Of a stretch of 52,403 nt of DNA, positions 33,766 through 41,344 are shown piece after piece; the first letter of the stretch is position 1; every line of letters starts with the position of its first letter. The DNA is from an uncultured Collinsella sp. (GTDB taxonomy: Bacteria > Actinomycetota > Coriobacteriia > Coriobacteriales > Coriobacteriaceae), in NCBI GenBank assembly GCA_947002045.1, contig CAMQJB010000012.1, forward strand, positions 1 to 52,403, written 5' to 3'. Under the pieces are notes generated by a model. That model was not told the DNA's origin. It saw only the letters and a list, made by a program, of their open reading frames with translations, and ran no database searches. Position numbers and translations under genes: made by a program.

Positions 33766-34560
33766 TTAGCTCAGCAGCATGCGGTCGTTGGCGAGCTCGC
33801 CGCCCGAGACCTCCTCGAACTTCTGCAGCAGGTCGGCAACGGTGAGCGACTTCTTCTCGTCGCCTGCCACGTCGTAGATTACGTGGCCCTCGTGCATCAT
33901 GATCAGACGATTGCCCAGACGGATGGCGTCGTTCATGTTATGCGTGACCATGAGCGTGGTCAGGTGGTGCTCGTCGACAATCTCCTCGGTCAGATTGAGC
34001 ACCTTAGAGGCCGTCTTGGGGTCGAGCGCCGCGGTGTGCTCGTCGAGCAGCAGCAGGCGTGGCTTGGTGAGCGTGGCCATGAGCAGGGTGAGTGCCTGGC
34101 GCTGGCCACCCGAAAGCAGACCGACCTTGGCGTTGAGGCGCGTGTCCAGACCGAGGTCTAGGCGCTTGAGCAGCTCAACGTACTCGTCCTTCTCGGCCTT
34201 GGTGACGCCCCACGAAAGACCGCGACGCTGGCCGCGGCGCTTGGCGAGGGCCAGGTTCTCGGCAATCTGCATGTCGGCTGCGGTGCCGCGCATGGGGTCC
34301 TGGAACACGCGACCCAGGTACTTGGCGCGCTGCGACTCGCTCAGACGCGAGATGTCGGTGCCGTCGAGCTCGATGACACCCGAATCGAGCGGATACACGC
34401 CGGCGATCATATTGAGCAGCGTGGACTTGCCGGCGCCGTTGCCGCCGATCACGGTTACAAAGTCGCCGTCGTTAAGGGTGAGGTCGACGCCGGTGAGTGC
34501 GCGCTTCTCGGTGACGGTGCCCTTGTTAAAGGTCTTCTTGACGTGCGAGAGCTTAAGCAT
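33766..34560 (-). CDS. ABC transporter ATP-binding protein
   Basis: 264 residues from ATG 34560 (MLKLSHVKKTF); an alternative ATG three codons upstream (34569) is possible. Walker A GGNGAGKST (~40), Q-loop FQDPM, signature LLSGGQRQALTLLM and Walker B RLLLLDEHTAALDP. It overlaps the permease gene by 8 bp. With the permease and the lipoprotein upstream it forms an importer of the ABC_sub_bind (PF04392) group, related to streptococcal TrpXYZ-type systems, so an aromatic amino acid is a possible cargo, but that cannot be read from the sequence. Confidence 0.93.
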   Translation of the reverse strand: MLKLSHVKKTFNKGTVTEKRALTGVDLTLNDGDFVTVIGGNGAGKSTLLNMIAGVYPLDSGVIELDGTDISRLSESQRAKYLGRVFQDPMRGTAADMQIAENLALAKRRGQRRGLSWGVTKAEKDEYVELLKRLDLGLDTRLNAKVGLLSGGQRQALTLLMATLTKPRLLLLDEHTAALDPKTASKVLNLTEEIVDEHHLTTLMVTHNMNDAIRLGNRLIMMHEGHVIYDVAGDEKKSLTVADLLQKFEEVSGGELANDRMLLS

Positions 34561-35476
34561 CTGCCTCATCCCCCTTCGTGTAGGAGCTGCGGAGCTTATA
34601 GCGCTCCCAAACCACGGGCACGCACAGGGCCACGGCGACGATCACAGCGGAGAGCAGCTTCATGTCGTTGGCGTCCATGCCCAGCTGCAGCACGATGGCG
34701 CGGATGAGGAAGTAGACCACGGAGCCAAAGACGGCGGAGGCCAGGCGAACGCTAAACTGCGTGAGACCGCCGGGCAGCAGGCGGCCGAGCACCTCGCCGA
34801 TAACAATGGCGGCAAGACCGATAACGATGGCACCGGTGCCCATGCCAATGTCGGCGTACTTCTGGCTCTGGCAGATGAGCGCGCCCGAAAGGCCAATGAG
34901 GGCGTTGGAGAGCACGAGGGCGATCATCTTGGTGGAGTTGGTGTTGACGCCCAGGGCGCGGATCATGTACTCGTTGTTGCCGGTGGCGCGCAGTGCCGAG
35001 CCGATCTCGGTGCCAAAGAACCAATACAGGATGGCAACGATAGCAACAGCGAGCAAGATGCCCAGGATGATGGCGACGGTGGACTGCGGCAGGCCCGTCA
35101 TGTTGCTGACAGACGAGAAGATAGTGCCTTTGGCAAGGATGGGCGTATTGGATTTGCCCATGATGCGCAGGTTGATGGACCACAGACTGATCTGCGTCAG
35201 GATTCCGGCGAGGATCGCGGGAATCTCAAAGACCGTGGTCAAAATGCCCGTGACCGCGCCCGCGATGGCGCCGGCGCACATGCCGGCCAGCACGGCGAAC
35301 AGCGGGTCGACGTTGTTATTGACGATGAGTACGGCGCAGACGCAGCCGCCGAGGGCAAAGCTGCCGTCGCAGGTCATATCGGGGATGTCGAGCAGGCGGA
35401 ACGTGATAAACACGCCAAGCACCATAATGCCCCAGAGGACGCCCTGCGAAACGGCGCCCTGCAATGCAATGAGCAT
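34553..35476 (-). CDS. ABC transporter permease
   Basis: 307 residues with about eight to nine hydrophobic helices. The fold is that of LivH/branched-chain-like permeases: RLLDIPDMTCDGSFALGG near the N-terminus, IGSALRATGNNEYMIRALGV (the coupling loop) and GLAAIVIGEVLGR. It forms the membrane channel for the lipoprotein encoded upstream (35681-36661). A hairpin at 35581-35609 sits between the two genes and may lower permease and ATPase expression relative to the binding protein. Confidence 0.92.
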   Translation of the reverse strand: MLIALQGAVSQGVLWGIMVLGVFITFRLLDIPDMTCDGSFALGGCVCAVLIVNNNVDPLFAVLAGMCAGAIAGAVTGILTTVFEIPAILAGILTQISLWSINLRIMGKSNTPILAKGTIFSSVSNMTGLPQSTVAIILGILLAVAIVAILYWFFGTEIGSALRATGNNEYMIRALGVNTNSTKMIALVLSNALIGLSGALICQSQKYADIGMGTGAIVIGLAAIVIGEVLGRLLPGGLTQFSVRLASAVFGSVVYFLIRAIVLQLGMDANDMKLLSAVIVAVALCVPVVWERYKLRSSYTKGDEADA

Positions 35477-35580
35477 GCTTCATACCTCCTAGGATAGGGT
35501 GGACACGTGAGTCACCATGATAGCGGTAACAATGTATGAAAGAGCTGCGGTCGGATGTTTTGTCTCATCCGTAACAAGCA

Positions 35581-35609
35581 GGGCGGACGCCGGTCTACGA
35601 CGTCCGCCC
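35581..35609 (-). terminator. Hairpin between the binding-protein and permease genes
   Basis: Perfect 9-bp stem GGGCGGACG with CGTCCGCCC, with a weak T tail on the minus strand. Likely partial termination or mRNA stabilisation, common after binding-protein genes. Confidence 0.6.
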
Positions 35610-35680
35610 ACGTGGCTCAGATATTGAATAACGCGGCTATGGCGCGAGTGCGGGTCCTAGACGCGTTACCGCGCATGGCG

Positions 35681-36661
35681 CTACGCGTCCAGAGCGGAGA
35701 GGTCGATGCCCAGGGCCTCGGCCATCTCGTCGTTCTTGACGACGACCAGGTCCTTGCTCGAGAGGTGTTTGATCGGCATGTCCTCGGGCTTAGCCTCACC
35801 CTTCAGGATCTTGACGGCCATCTCGCCCGCGGCGTAGCCCAGATCCTCGTAGTTGATGGAGAGGGTGAACAGGCCACCGGCCATGCACATGCCCTCCTCG
35901 CCGGTCACGAAGGGAAGCTTGTTCTCCTTGCAGATCTGGCCCACCTGCGAGGCGCCCGCGGCGATGGTGTTATCGGTGGGGGAGTACAGCGCGTCGACCT
36001 TGCCCACGGCGGACTCGACGACGGACTGGATCTCGTTGGAGCTCGAGACGGTAAAGTCGGTGTACTCCAGGCCCAGCTTGTCGAGCTCCTTCTTGGCGGC
36101 CTTGATCTGGACGTCGGAGTTGGACTCGGCGGTGCAGTAGAGCAGACCGACCTTCTTTACGTCGGGCAGGACCTTCTGCATCATCTCGAGCTGCTCGGCG
36201 ACCGGGGTGAGGTCGGAGGCGCCAGTGACGTTGGTGCCGGGCTTTTCGTTGTCCTGGACCAGGCCCGAGGCGGCGTAGTCGGTGATGGCGCAACCCACGA
36301 TGGGGATATCGGCGGTGGCGCCGGCGGCGGCCTGCGCGGCGGGCGTAGCGATGGCGTAGATCAGGTCGACGCCATCGCCCACGAACTTGTCGGCGATGGA
36401 CTTACACGTGGACTGGTCATTCTGGGCGTTCTTCTGGTCGATTTTGACCTTAAGGCCGCTCTTCTTGATGGCCTTGACGAAGCCGTCGTTGGCGGCGTCG
36501 AGTGCGGAGTGCTCGGTGAGCTGCAGAACGCCGATGGTGTAGTCGGAACCGGCGGCAGCAGAGCCGGAACCAGAGTTGCCGCCGCATCCGGCGAGCGGAG
36601 CGAGCGCGAGCAGGCCAGCAGAGACCAGAAGGCTCCTGCGGCTGATGGTGATGTCCTTCAT
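35681..36661 (-). CDS. ABC transporter substrate-binding lipoprotein
   Basis: 326 residues from ATG 36661 (GGGGG ribosome site); the open frame upstream is spurious. A twin-arginine-like start (ISRRSLLVSAGLL) and lipobox LAGC mark a lipoprotein anchored outside the membrane. The mature part is an ABC_sub_bind domain: YTIGVLQLTEHSALDAANDG, IYAIATPAAQAA, KKVGLLY, DALYSPTDNTI. First gene of a three-gene importer. Promoter candidates TTGTAA (36747-36752) and TACTAT (36724-36729) on the minus strand are followed by an imperfect palindrome CACTGCACT...AGTGCAAGTG at 36694-36719, a possible operator. Confidence 0.92.
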   Translation of the reverse strand: MKDITISRRSLLVSAGLLALAPLAGCGGNSGSGSAAAGSDYTIGVLQLTEHSALDAANDGFVKAIKKSGLKVKIDQKNAQNDQSTCKSIADKFVGDGVDLIYAIATPAAQAAAGATADIPIVGCAITDYAASGLVQDNEKPGTNVTGASDLTPVAEQLEMMQKVLPDVKKVGLLYCTAESNSDVQIKAAKKELDKLGLEYTDFTVSSSNEIQSVVESAVGKVDALYSPTDNTIAAGASQVGQICKENKLPFVTGEEGMCMAGGLFTLSINYEDLGYAAGEMAVKILKGEAKPEDMPIKHLSSKDLVVVKNDEMAEALGIDLSALDA

Positions 36662-36693
36662 ATCGTTACCCCCAGTATAGAAATGGCTGGAAA

Positions 36694-36752
36694 CACTGCA
36701 CTCAAACAAAGTGCAAGTGGAACTATAGTAGCGCGGATGTCCATTTTTACAA
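36694..36752 (-). promoter_or_regulatory. Promoter and possible operator of the ABC importer operon
   Basis: TTGTAA, 17-bp spacer, TACTAT, then a 26-bp imperfect palindrome just downstream of the expected start point. The regulator could be the WYL-type protein encoded immediately upstream. Confidence 0.5.
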
Positions 36753-36821
36753 TAACCTGGCGGGTTTTTTAATACAGAACCGGATGGGCGGTACGGGTAG
36801 TCGAATGGACGGCGGAGGTTC

Positions 36822-37604
36822 TTATGCGGCGGAGGCGTCCTCTTCGTCGAGGGCGGCGAAGAGCTTCTTGCCGTCAAGGAGACGTGTGGTGACGTTTCTC
36901 ATGCGCCCGATCTCTACGGTACGCAACGTGTCATCGGCGCCTCGGGCGTCATAGACCGTTCCCAGCAAATACGAGATGCCGTCTCGTTGCTTGATGGCAA
37001 AGGGGCGGAGTGTCATCCGTGCTACTTCGGTTTCGCCACGTGCCGTGACGCTCGAAATATCAAAACTCACCGTGGTTCCGTGGTCGATGGCCTGCTCGAC
37101 GAGCTCGCAGGTGTCGATGCGCTTGACGGGCGTGCGCGTGGCCTTGGTGGATTTGCCGCCGGCGCTTGGAGCAGGCTCGGGTGCATCGAGGTAGCCGCGA
37201 ACATCGGCGCTCGCCATGGCGACCAAGTGCTGCGCCATGCTTTTTCGAATGGCGATGGGCGTAGAGCGGTTGCGCATGACCATGCCGTGGAGCCGGATGA
37301 TCTCTTCGTCGGTGAGCGGACGGGTCAAGAGCCGATACCCCACGCCGCGTTTGTACTCAATTTCGTATCCGGCATGGCGAAGTGCGGAGATGGCGGTGTA
37401 GATGCTGCGCCGCGCCGCCGAGATGGGCATGCGGGCGGGGTCGTCGGGATGGGCGAGGCGCCGGATCAACTCATCGGAAAGCATGGCCTTGTCCTCGCCG
37501 GTGTTCTCGCTTAATAGTTGCAGGATGCGAACGGCGCGATAGGCTGCCATCGACGCGGCGCCTCTAGTCGTGGTGTCGTAGGTTTCAACAGCGGTTTCGG
37601 TCAT
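36822..37604 (-). CDS. WYL-type helix-turn-helix transcriptional regulator
   Basis: 260 residues from ATG 37604, with AAAGGA at ~10 bp; a GTG at 37613 is too near that site. N-terminal HTH_11-like domain (AAYRAVRILQLLSENTGED, then RRSIYTAISALRHAGYEIEY, RGVGYRL), a long helical linker and a WYL-like C-terminus (MTLRPFAIKQRDGISYLLGT, RTVEIGRMRN). The W-Y-L triad itself is not strict (SYL). These regulators sense small ligands or nucleic acids. It sits 160 bp upstream of the ABC importer on the same strand and may control it. Confidence 0.8.
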   Translation of the reverse strand: MTETAVETYDTTTRGAASMAAYRAVRILQLLSENTGEDKAMLSDELIRRLAHPDDPARMPISAARRSIYTAISALRHAGYEIEYKRGVGYRLLTRPLTDEEIIRLHGMVMRNRSTPIAIRKSMAQHLVAMASADVRGYLDAPEPAPSAGGKSTKATRTPVKRIDTCELVEQAIDHGTTVSFDISSVTARGETEVARMTLRPFAIKQRDGISYLLGTVYDARGADDTLRTVEIGRMRNVTTRLLDGKKLFAALDEEDASAA

Positions 37605-37785
37605 GGTGCCCACGTCCTTTCCGTTTTGGGTGGCGACGGCATGGAGCCTAGGACGTGGGACTTTCCCAGGGACGCAGGGCGCTCTGGGCGGTCGGTAGCC
37701 GTCGGCAAACGGCGGGTCGAGTTTTCAACAGCCCTGCTCAACTGGCCAAAAACTTGCCAAAAGCTTGACGGATACTGTTGAAAAA

Positions 37786-37815
37786 AGCGTCTCTCGACCG
37801 ATGCCGAGAGACGCT
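37786..37815 (-). terminator. Intrinsic terminator after asnS
   Basis: 11-bp perfect stem AGCGTCTCTCG with complement; on the minus strand it is followed by TTTTTT. It lies 48 bp after the asnS stop. Confidence 0.88.
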
Positions 37816-37862
37816 TGTGCGATGAGCGTTGGCGTGTGGCGACGCGAGCTAGCGTCCGACGA

Positions 37863-39266
37863 TTAGAAGTCGGCGTTGCCCACGGTGCGCGGGTGCGGCA
37901 GGACGTCGCGGATGTTGCCCACGCCGGTGAGGTACATCACCAAGCGCTCGAAGCCCAGACCGTAGCCGGCGTGCTTGCAGGAACCGTAGCGGCGCAGGTC
38001 AAGGTAGTACTTGTACTGCTCGGGTGCCATGCCCAGGTCCTTGATGCGGGCCTCGAGTAGGTCCAGGCGCTCCTCGCGCTGGGAGCCACCGATGATCTCG
38101 CCGATACCCGGCACCAGGCAGTCGGCGGCGGCGACGGTCTTGCCGTCGTCGTTCATGCGCATATAGAAGGCCTTGATCTCGGCCGGGTAGTCGGTTACGA
38201 AGGTCGGGCGCTTAAAGTGCTCCTCGGTCAGGAAGCGCTCGTGCTCGGTCTGCAGGTCGATGCCCCAGCTCACGGGATAGTCAAACTGGTGGCCAGCAGC
38301 GACTGCCTGCTCCAGGATCTCGACGGCCTCGGTGTAGGTAACGCGGGCAAAGTCGGAGTTTGCCACGTGGTCCAGGCGCTCGATCAGGCCCTTGTCCACA
38401 AACTTGTTGAGCATATTGAGCTCGTCGGGGCAGGTGGCCATAACGTCCTTAAGGACGTACTTGAGCATGGCCTCGGCGTTATCCATGTAGTCGTTCAGAT
38501 CGGCAAAGGCCATCTCGGGCTCGATCATCCAAAACTCGGCGGCGTGGCGCGTGGTGTTGGAGTTTTCGGCGCGGAAGGTGGGGCCAAAGGTATACACGTC
38601 GCCAAAGGCCATGGCAAAGTTCTCGGCATTGAGCTGGCCGGACACGGTCAGGCTCGCATGCTTGCCAAAGAAGTCCTGGCTCCAGTCGACCTCGCCGGAC
38701 TCGGTGAGGGGCGGATTTTTGGGGTCGAGCGTGGTCACGCGGAACATCTCGCCGGCGCCCTCGCAGTCACTCGTGGTGATGATAGGGGTGTTGACGTAGA
38801 CAAAGCCCTGCTCCTGGAAGAAGCGGTGGATGGCCGCAGCCGCGACAGAGCGGATGCGGAACACGGCTCGGAACAGGTTGGTGCGCGGGCGCAGGTGCTG
38901 CTGGGTGCGCAGGAACTCGACGGTTGCGCGCTTCTTCTGCAGCGGGTAATCCGGGGCGCTGACGCCCTCGACCTCGATGGAGGTGGCAGAAACCTCGAAA
39001 GGCTGGGGCGCATCGGGGGTCAGCTTGACGGTGCCGGTGCAGATGAGGGCAGCCGAGACGTTTTGATGGGCGATCTCGTCGTAGTTGTCGAGCGCCTCGC
39101 GGTTCATGACGACCTGCAGGTCGCGGAAGCAGCTGCCGTCGTTGAGCGTAACAAAGCCAAAGTTCTTCATGTCGCGGACGGACTTGACCCAGCCGGCGAC
39201 GGTGACGGTCTGGCCGCCGAGCGACTCGGCGTCGACGTAGAGCTGCGCGATTTTGGTGCGGTTCAC
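37863..39266 (-). CDS. asnS: Asparagine--tRNA ligase
   Basis: 467 residues if started at GTG 39266, which follows GGGAGGA by 3-4 bp; ATG 39278 (four codons earlier) lacks a ribosome site but is possible. OB-fold anticodon domain first (VTVAGWVKSVRDMKNFGFVT, LNDGSC), then the class II core: motif 2 FRAENSNTTRHAAEFWMIEPE and motif 3 GYGLGFERLVMYLTG. It charges tRNA-Asn directly. A TGCTAGAAT extended -10 element lies at 39313-39321 on the minus strand. Single gene with its own terminator. Confidence 0.96.
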   Translation of the reverse strand: MNRTKIAQLYVDAESLGGQTVTVAGWVKSVRDMKNFGFVTLNDGSCFRDLQVVMNREALDNYDEIAHQNVSAALICTGTVKLTPDAPQPFEVSATSIEVEGVSAPDYPLQKKRATVEFLRTQQHLRPRTNLFRAVFRIRSVAAAAIHRFFQEQGFVYVNTPIITTSDCEGAGEMFRVTTLDPKNPPLTESGEVDWSQDFFGKHASLTVSGQLNAENFAMAFGDVYTFGPTFRAENSNTTRHAAEFWMIEPEMAFADLNDYMDNAEAMLKYVLKDVMATCPDELNMLNKFVDKGLIERLDHVANSDFARVTYTEAVEILEQAVAAGHQFDYPVSWGIDLQTEHERFLTEEHFKRPTFVTDYPAEIKAFYMRMNDDGKTVAAADCLVPGIGEIIGGSQREERLDLLEARIKDLGMAPEQYKYYLDLRRYGSCKHAGYGLGFERLVMYLTGVGNIRDVLPHPRTVGNADF

Positions 39267-39378
39267 GTATCCTCCCATAACGGTTGAATGATAGTTATCC
39301 ATACAGTTCGATATTCTAGCAGCTCGGTTCATTTGGGCTATACAGATAAGGCATTGGCAGGATGGTTTTTCAAACGAA

Positions 39379-39410
39379 AAGCGCCCGCGGCCAAATGGTC
39401 GCGGGCGCTT
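39379..39410 (-). terminator. Intrinsic terminator after crr
   Basis: 11-bp perfect stem AAGCGCCCGCG with complement; on the minus strand the tail is TTTTCGTTTG. Confidence 0.85.
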
Positions 39411-39447
39411 GGCGTGGTGCCTTTTGGCTGTGTGGCGCGGGGCCTGG

Positions 39448-40011
39448 CTACTTGGTCTTGGCCACCAGCAGCGGGTCGCCAAGCTTGACGAGCGGGTTGC
39501 CGCCGATAAGCGTTCCAGACTCGCCGACATGGTCGATGCTCTTAAGACGATCGAGTTCGGAGACGATGACGGTCACGATGTCATCGTGGCCGGCGGCCTT
39601 GATGGCCTCGCGGTCGAAGCTGATGAGCGGCTGGCCTGCCTTGACCACATCGCCCATCTCGACAAAGCGGGCAAAACCCTTGCCGTTCATTTCCACGGTG
39701 CCCAGGCCGACATGGATGAACACGCGAAGACCGTCCTCGGTGATCATGCCAATGGAGTGGTTGGTGACAGTGGTGGCGCCGATGCGGCCGTTGGCAGGCG
39801 CATAGATGGTGTCGGTGATGGGCTCGATGCCATAGCCCTGGCCAAGCATGCCCGAGGCGATCGTCTCGTCGGGAACCTCGTTCAGGTTGACGAGCACGCC
39901 GTTGACGGGGGCATAGATGACGCCTTCGCGGGTGGCGAAGCTTGCTGCGGGCGGAACGGACGCCTCGCCGGTCGAGGTGAAGGTGGACTTAAGCGAATCG
40001 AGCAGACCCAT
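39448..40011 (-). CDS. crr: PTS glucose-type EIIA component
   Basis: 187 residues from ATG 40011 with GGAGG upstream. EIIA-Glc fold: APVNGVLVNLNEVPDETIASG, MLGQGYGIEP, IYAPANGRIG and the active-site block VFIHVGLGTVEMNGKGF with the phospho-accepting His. A short leader of ~45 residues (SLKSTFTSTGEASV...) precedes the domain. It receives phosphate from HPr and passes it to EIIBC of sugar permeases; in several phyla it also signals sugar status. No PTS permease is adjacent. A LacI-type palindrome lies at 40059-40068 upstream. Confidence 0.93.
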   Translation of the reverse strand: MGLLDSLKSTFTSTGEASVPPAASFATREGVIYAPVNGVLVNLNEVPDETIASGMLGQGYGIEPITDTIYAPANGRIGATTVTNHSIGMITEDGLRVFIHVGLGTVEMNGKGFARFVEMGDVVKAGQPLISFDREAIKAAGHDDIVTVIVSELDRLKSIDHVGESGTLIGGNPLVKLGDPLLVAKTK

Positions 40012-40058
40012 AGTTGCCTCCAACTTAAATAGGCGCATATCGCGCGTTTGGTTTGCCG

Positions 40059-40068
40059 GAAACGTTTC
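40059..40068. promoter_or_regulatory. LacI-type palindrome between crr and the hydrolase gene
   Basis: GAAACGTTTC, a perfect palindrome with central CG as in LacI/GalR-family sites. It lies 48 bp upstream of the crr start and ~190 bp upstream of the divergent hydrolase gene. Confidence 0.4.
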
Positions 40069-40255
40069 ATATGTGTTTCGCGGCTTGGTCAACGCCCCCT
40101 ATTCTACGCTGCTCAACGATGGTCCTGAGCTGGGATTATGTGATATATCAGTTGAAGGGAAACTTATTGCTGGTGTGTTTCTGCGCCATGAGTTCAAGTG
40201 GGGTACGCTTGAAGGCGAAAAACAAGGGCGCTTAATTTGCGCGAAGGGAGCACAT

Positions 40256-41158
40256 ATGATTGTCGAGAACCGCGCGCTGTGGGGCGAGGAGCCGACCGAG
40301 GAATATCCGGCGACGTTTACGTATTTGGGTGCCGAGCCGCTGCCCGATAAACCGAATGGCCGCCGCCCTGCCGTGATTATCTGCGGTGGAGGTGCGTTTA
40401 CGCATATCGCTCCGCATGAGCAGGATCCCGTGGCGTTTGCGTTTTTGGATCACGGTTACCAGGCCTTTGTACTCAACTATGTCACGAGTTCTACGGGTGA
40501 CGTGAGCTTTCCGCACCCCCAGGCAGATCTTGCCAAGATGGTCGCCACGGTGCGCGCCAACGCCGACGAGTGGCATGTCGATCCCAAGCGCGTGTGCGTC
40601 GTGGGCTTCTCGGCGGGCGGCATGATCTGCGCTTCACTGGCAACGCAATGGAAGACCGGCCCCTTCGCGGCACTTGCCGGGTCACGTCCGGACGACATTC
40701 GTCCCGATGCCGTGGTGCTGGGCTATCCGCTGCTCGACTTTGCCTATGTGCGCGACATGCAGACGCGCGATCCGCGCATCGACCTGCGCGTGCCAAAGAC
40801 GGGCGGCAAGACGGGGCGCGATTTGCTCAACGACTACCTGTCGATGGTGACGGGTGGCGAGGCAACTGACGAGCACCTGGCCGATATCTGCCCCACCACG
40901 CATGTTTCGCGTCAGATGCCGCCGACCTTTGTGTGGGGCGTGTCCGACGACAAGACGGCGCCGATCGCGCAGGTCTACCCGTTTGCGCAGCGCATGGCCG
41001 AGGAGGGCGTCGTTTGCGAGATGCACGTCTTTGACCAGGGCGGCCACGGCCTTTCGCTCGGCAACGCCAACACCGCGGTCGACAACGAGGACAAGCAGGC
41101 GGCTGTCCGTCCTTGGATTCGCCTAGCCTTCCGCTTCCTGGAGCGCCACGGGTTTTAG
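40256..41158 (+). CDS. Alpha/beta hydrolase (esterase/lipase family)
   Basis: 300 residues from ATG 40256 with GAAGGGAG upstream; the frame is open to 39917 but would run through crr. Oxyanion block VIICGGGAFTHI (~45), nucleophile GFSAGGMICA (~120), acid region PPTFVWGVSDDKTAP and His in GGHGLSLGN. This resembles acetyl-xylan/BD-FAE-type esterases and Aes-like proteins that act on acylated sugars. It is divergent from crr. The TAG stop is followed at once by the hairpin repeat also seen at the left edge of the window. Substrate unknown. Confidence 0.87.
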   Translation: MIVENRALWGEEPTEEYPATFTYLGAEPLPDKPNGRRPAVIICGGGAFTHIAPHEQDPVAFAFLDHGYQAFVLNYVTSSTGDVSFPHPQADLAKMVATVRANADEWHVDPKRVCVVGFSAGGMICASLATQWKTGPFAALAGSRPDDIRPDAVVLGYPLLDFAYVRDMQTRDPRIDLRVPKTGGKTGRDLLNDYLSMVTGGEATDEHLADICPTTHVSRQMPPTFVWGVSDDKTAPIAQVYPFAQRMAEEGVVCEMHVFDQGGHGLSLGNANTAVDNEDKQAAVRPWIRLAFRFLERHGF

Positions 41159-41220
41159 TTACGGCGTTTTACCAAACGCCATAACCACTTGACGCTGCAA
41201 GCCCGCCAGAGCGGCAATCT
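41156..41220. repeat. Stop-adjacent hairpin repeat, copy 2
   Basis: GTTACGGCGTTT, loop TACC, AAACGCCATAAC: a 12-bp stem with one mismatch that would be a G-U pair in a minus-strand transcript. It continues with TGACGCTGC and CAATCTG as in copy 1 (positions 1-66). The stem sequence differs from copy 1 (GGCG versus GCGG) but both arms changed together. Confidence 0.72.
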
Positions 41221-41225
41221 GTCGA

Positions 41226-41303
41226 TTGAACGTTGTTGTATGTTCGCGCTATCATGCATGGTTAAAATTGGTTAGCCATGGCAAACGGTTAGCCAAGATA
41301 AAC
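41226..41303 (+). promoter_or_regulatory. Promoter and two tandem operators of feoAB
   Basis: TTGAAC (41226-41231), an 18-bp spacer and TATCAT (41250-41255). Then two tandem sites, GTTAGCCATGGCAAAC (41271-41286) and GTTAGCCAAGATAAAC (41288-41303). The first is a near palindrome GTTAGCC-AT-GGCAAAC. The GGTTAGCC word resembles DtxR/IdeR-family iron boxes, which fits control of iron uptake. Confidence 0.6.
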
Positions 41304-41344
41304 AAAATGCAACGCCCTGTGGGCGCCGGGGGAGGAACACGGAC

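Noticed and set aside
33899..35497. 532-codon plus-strand frame opposite the ABC transporter genes
   Set aside because: The minus strand encodes clear Walker motifs and membrane helices; the plus frame is low-complexity Ser/Arg then Asp/Gly-rich sequence.
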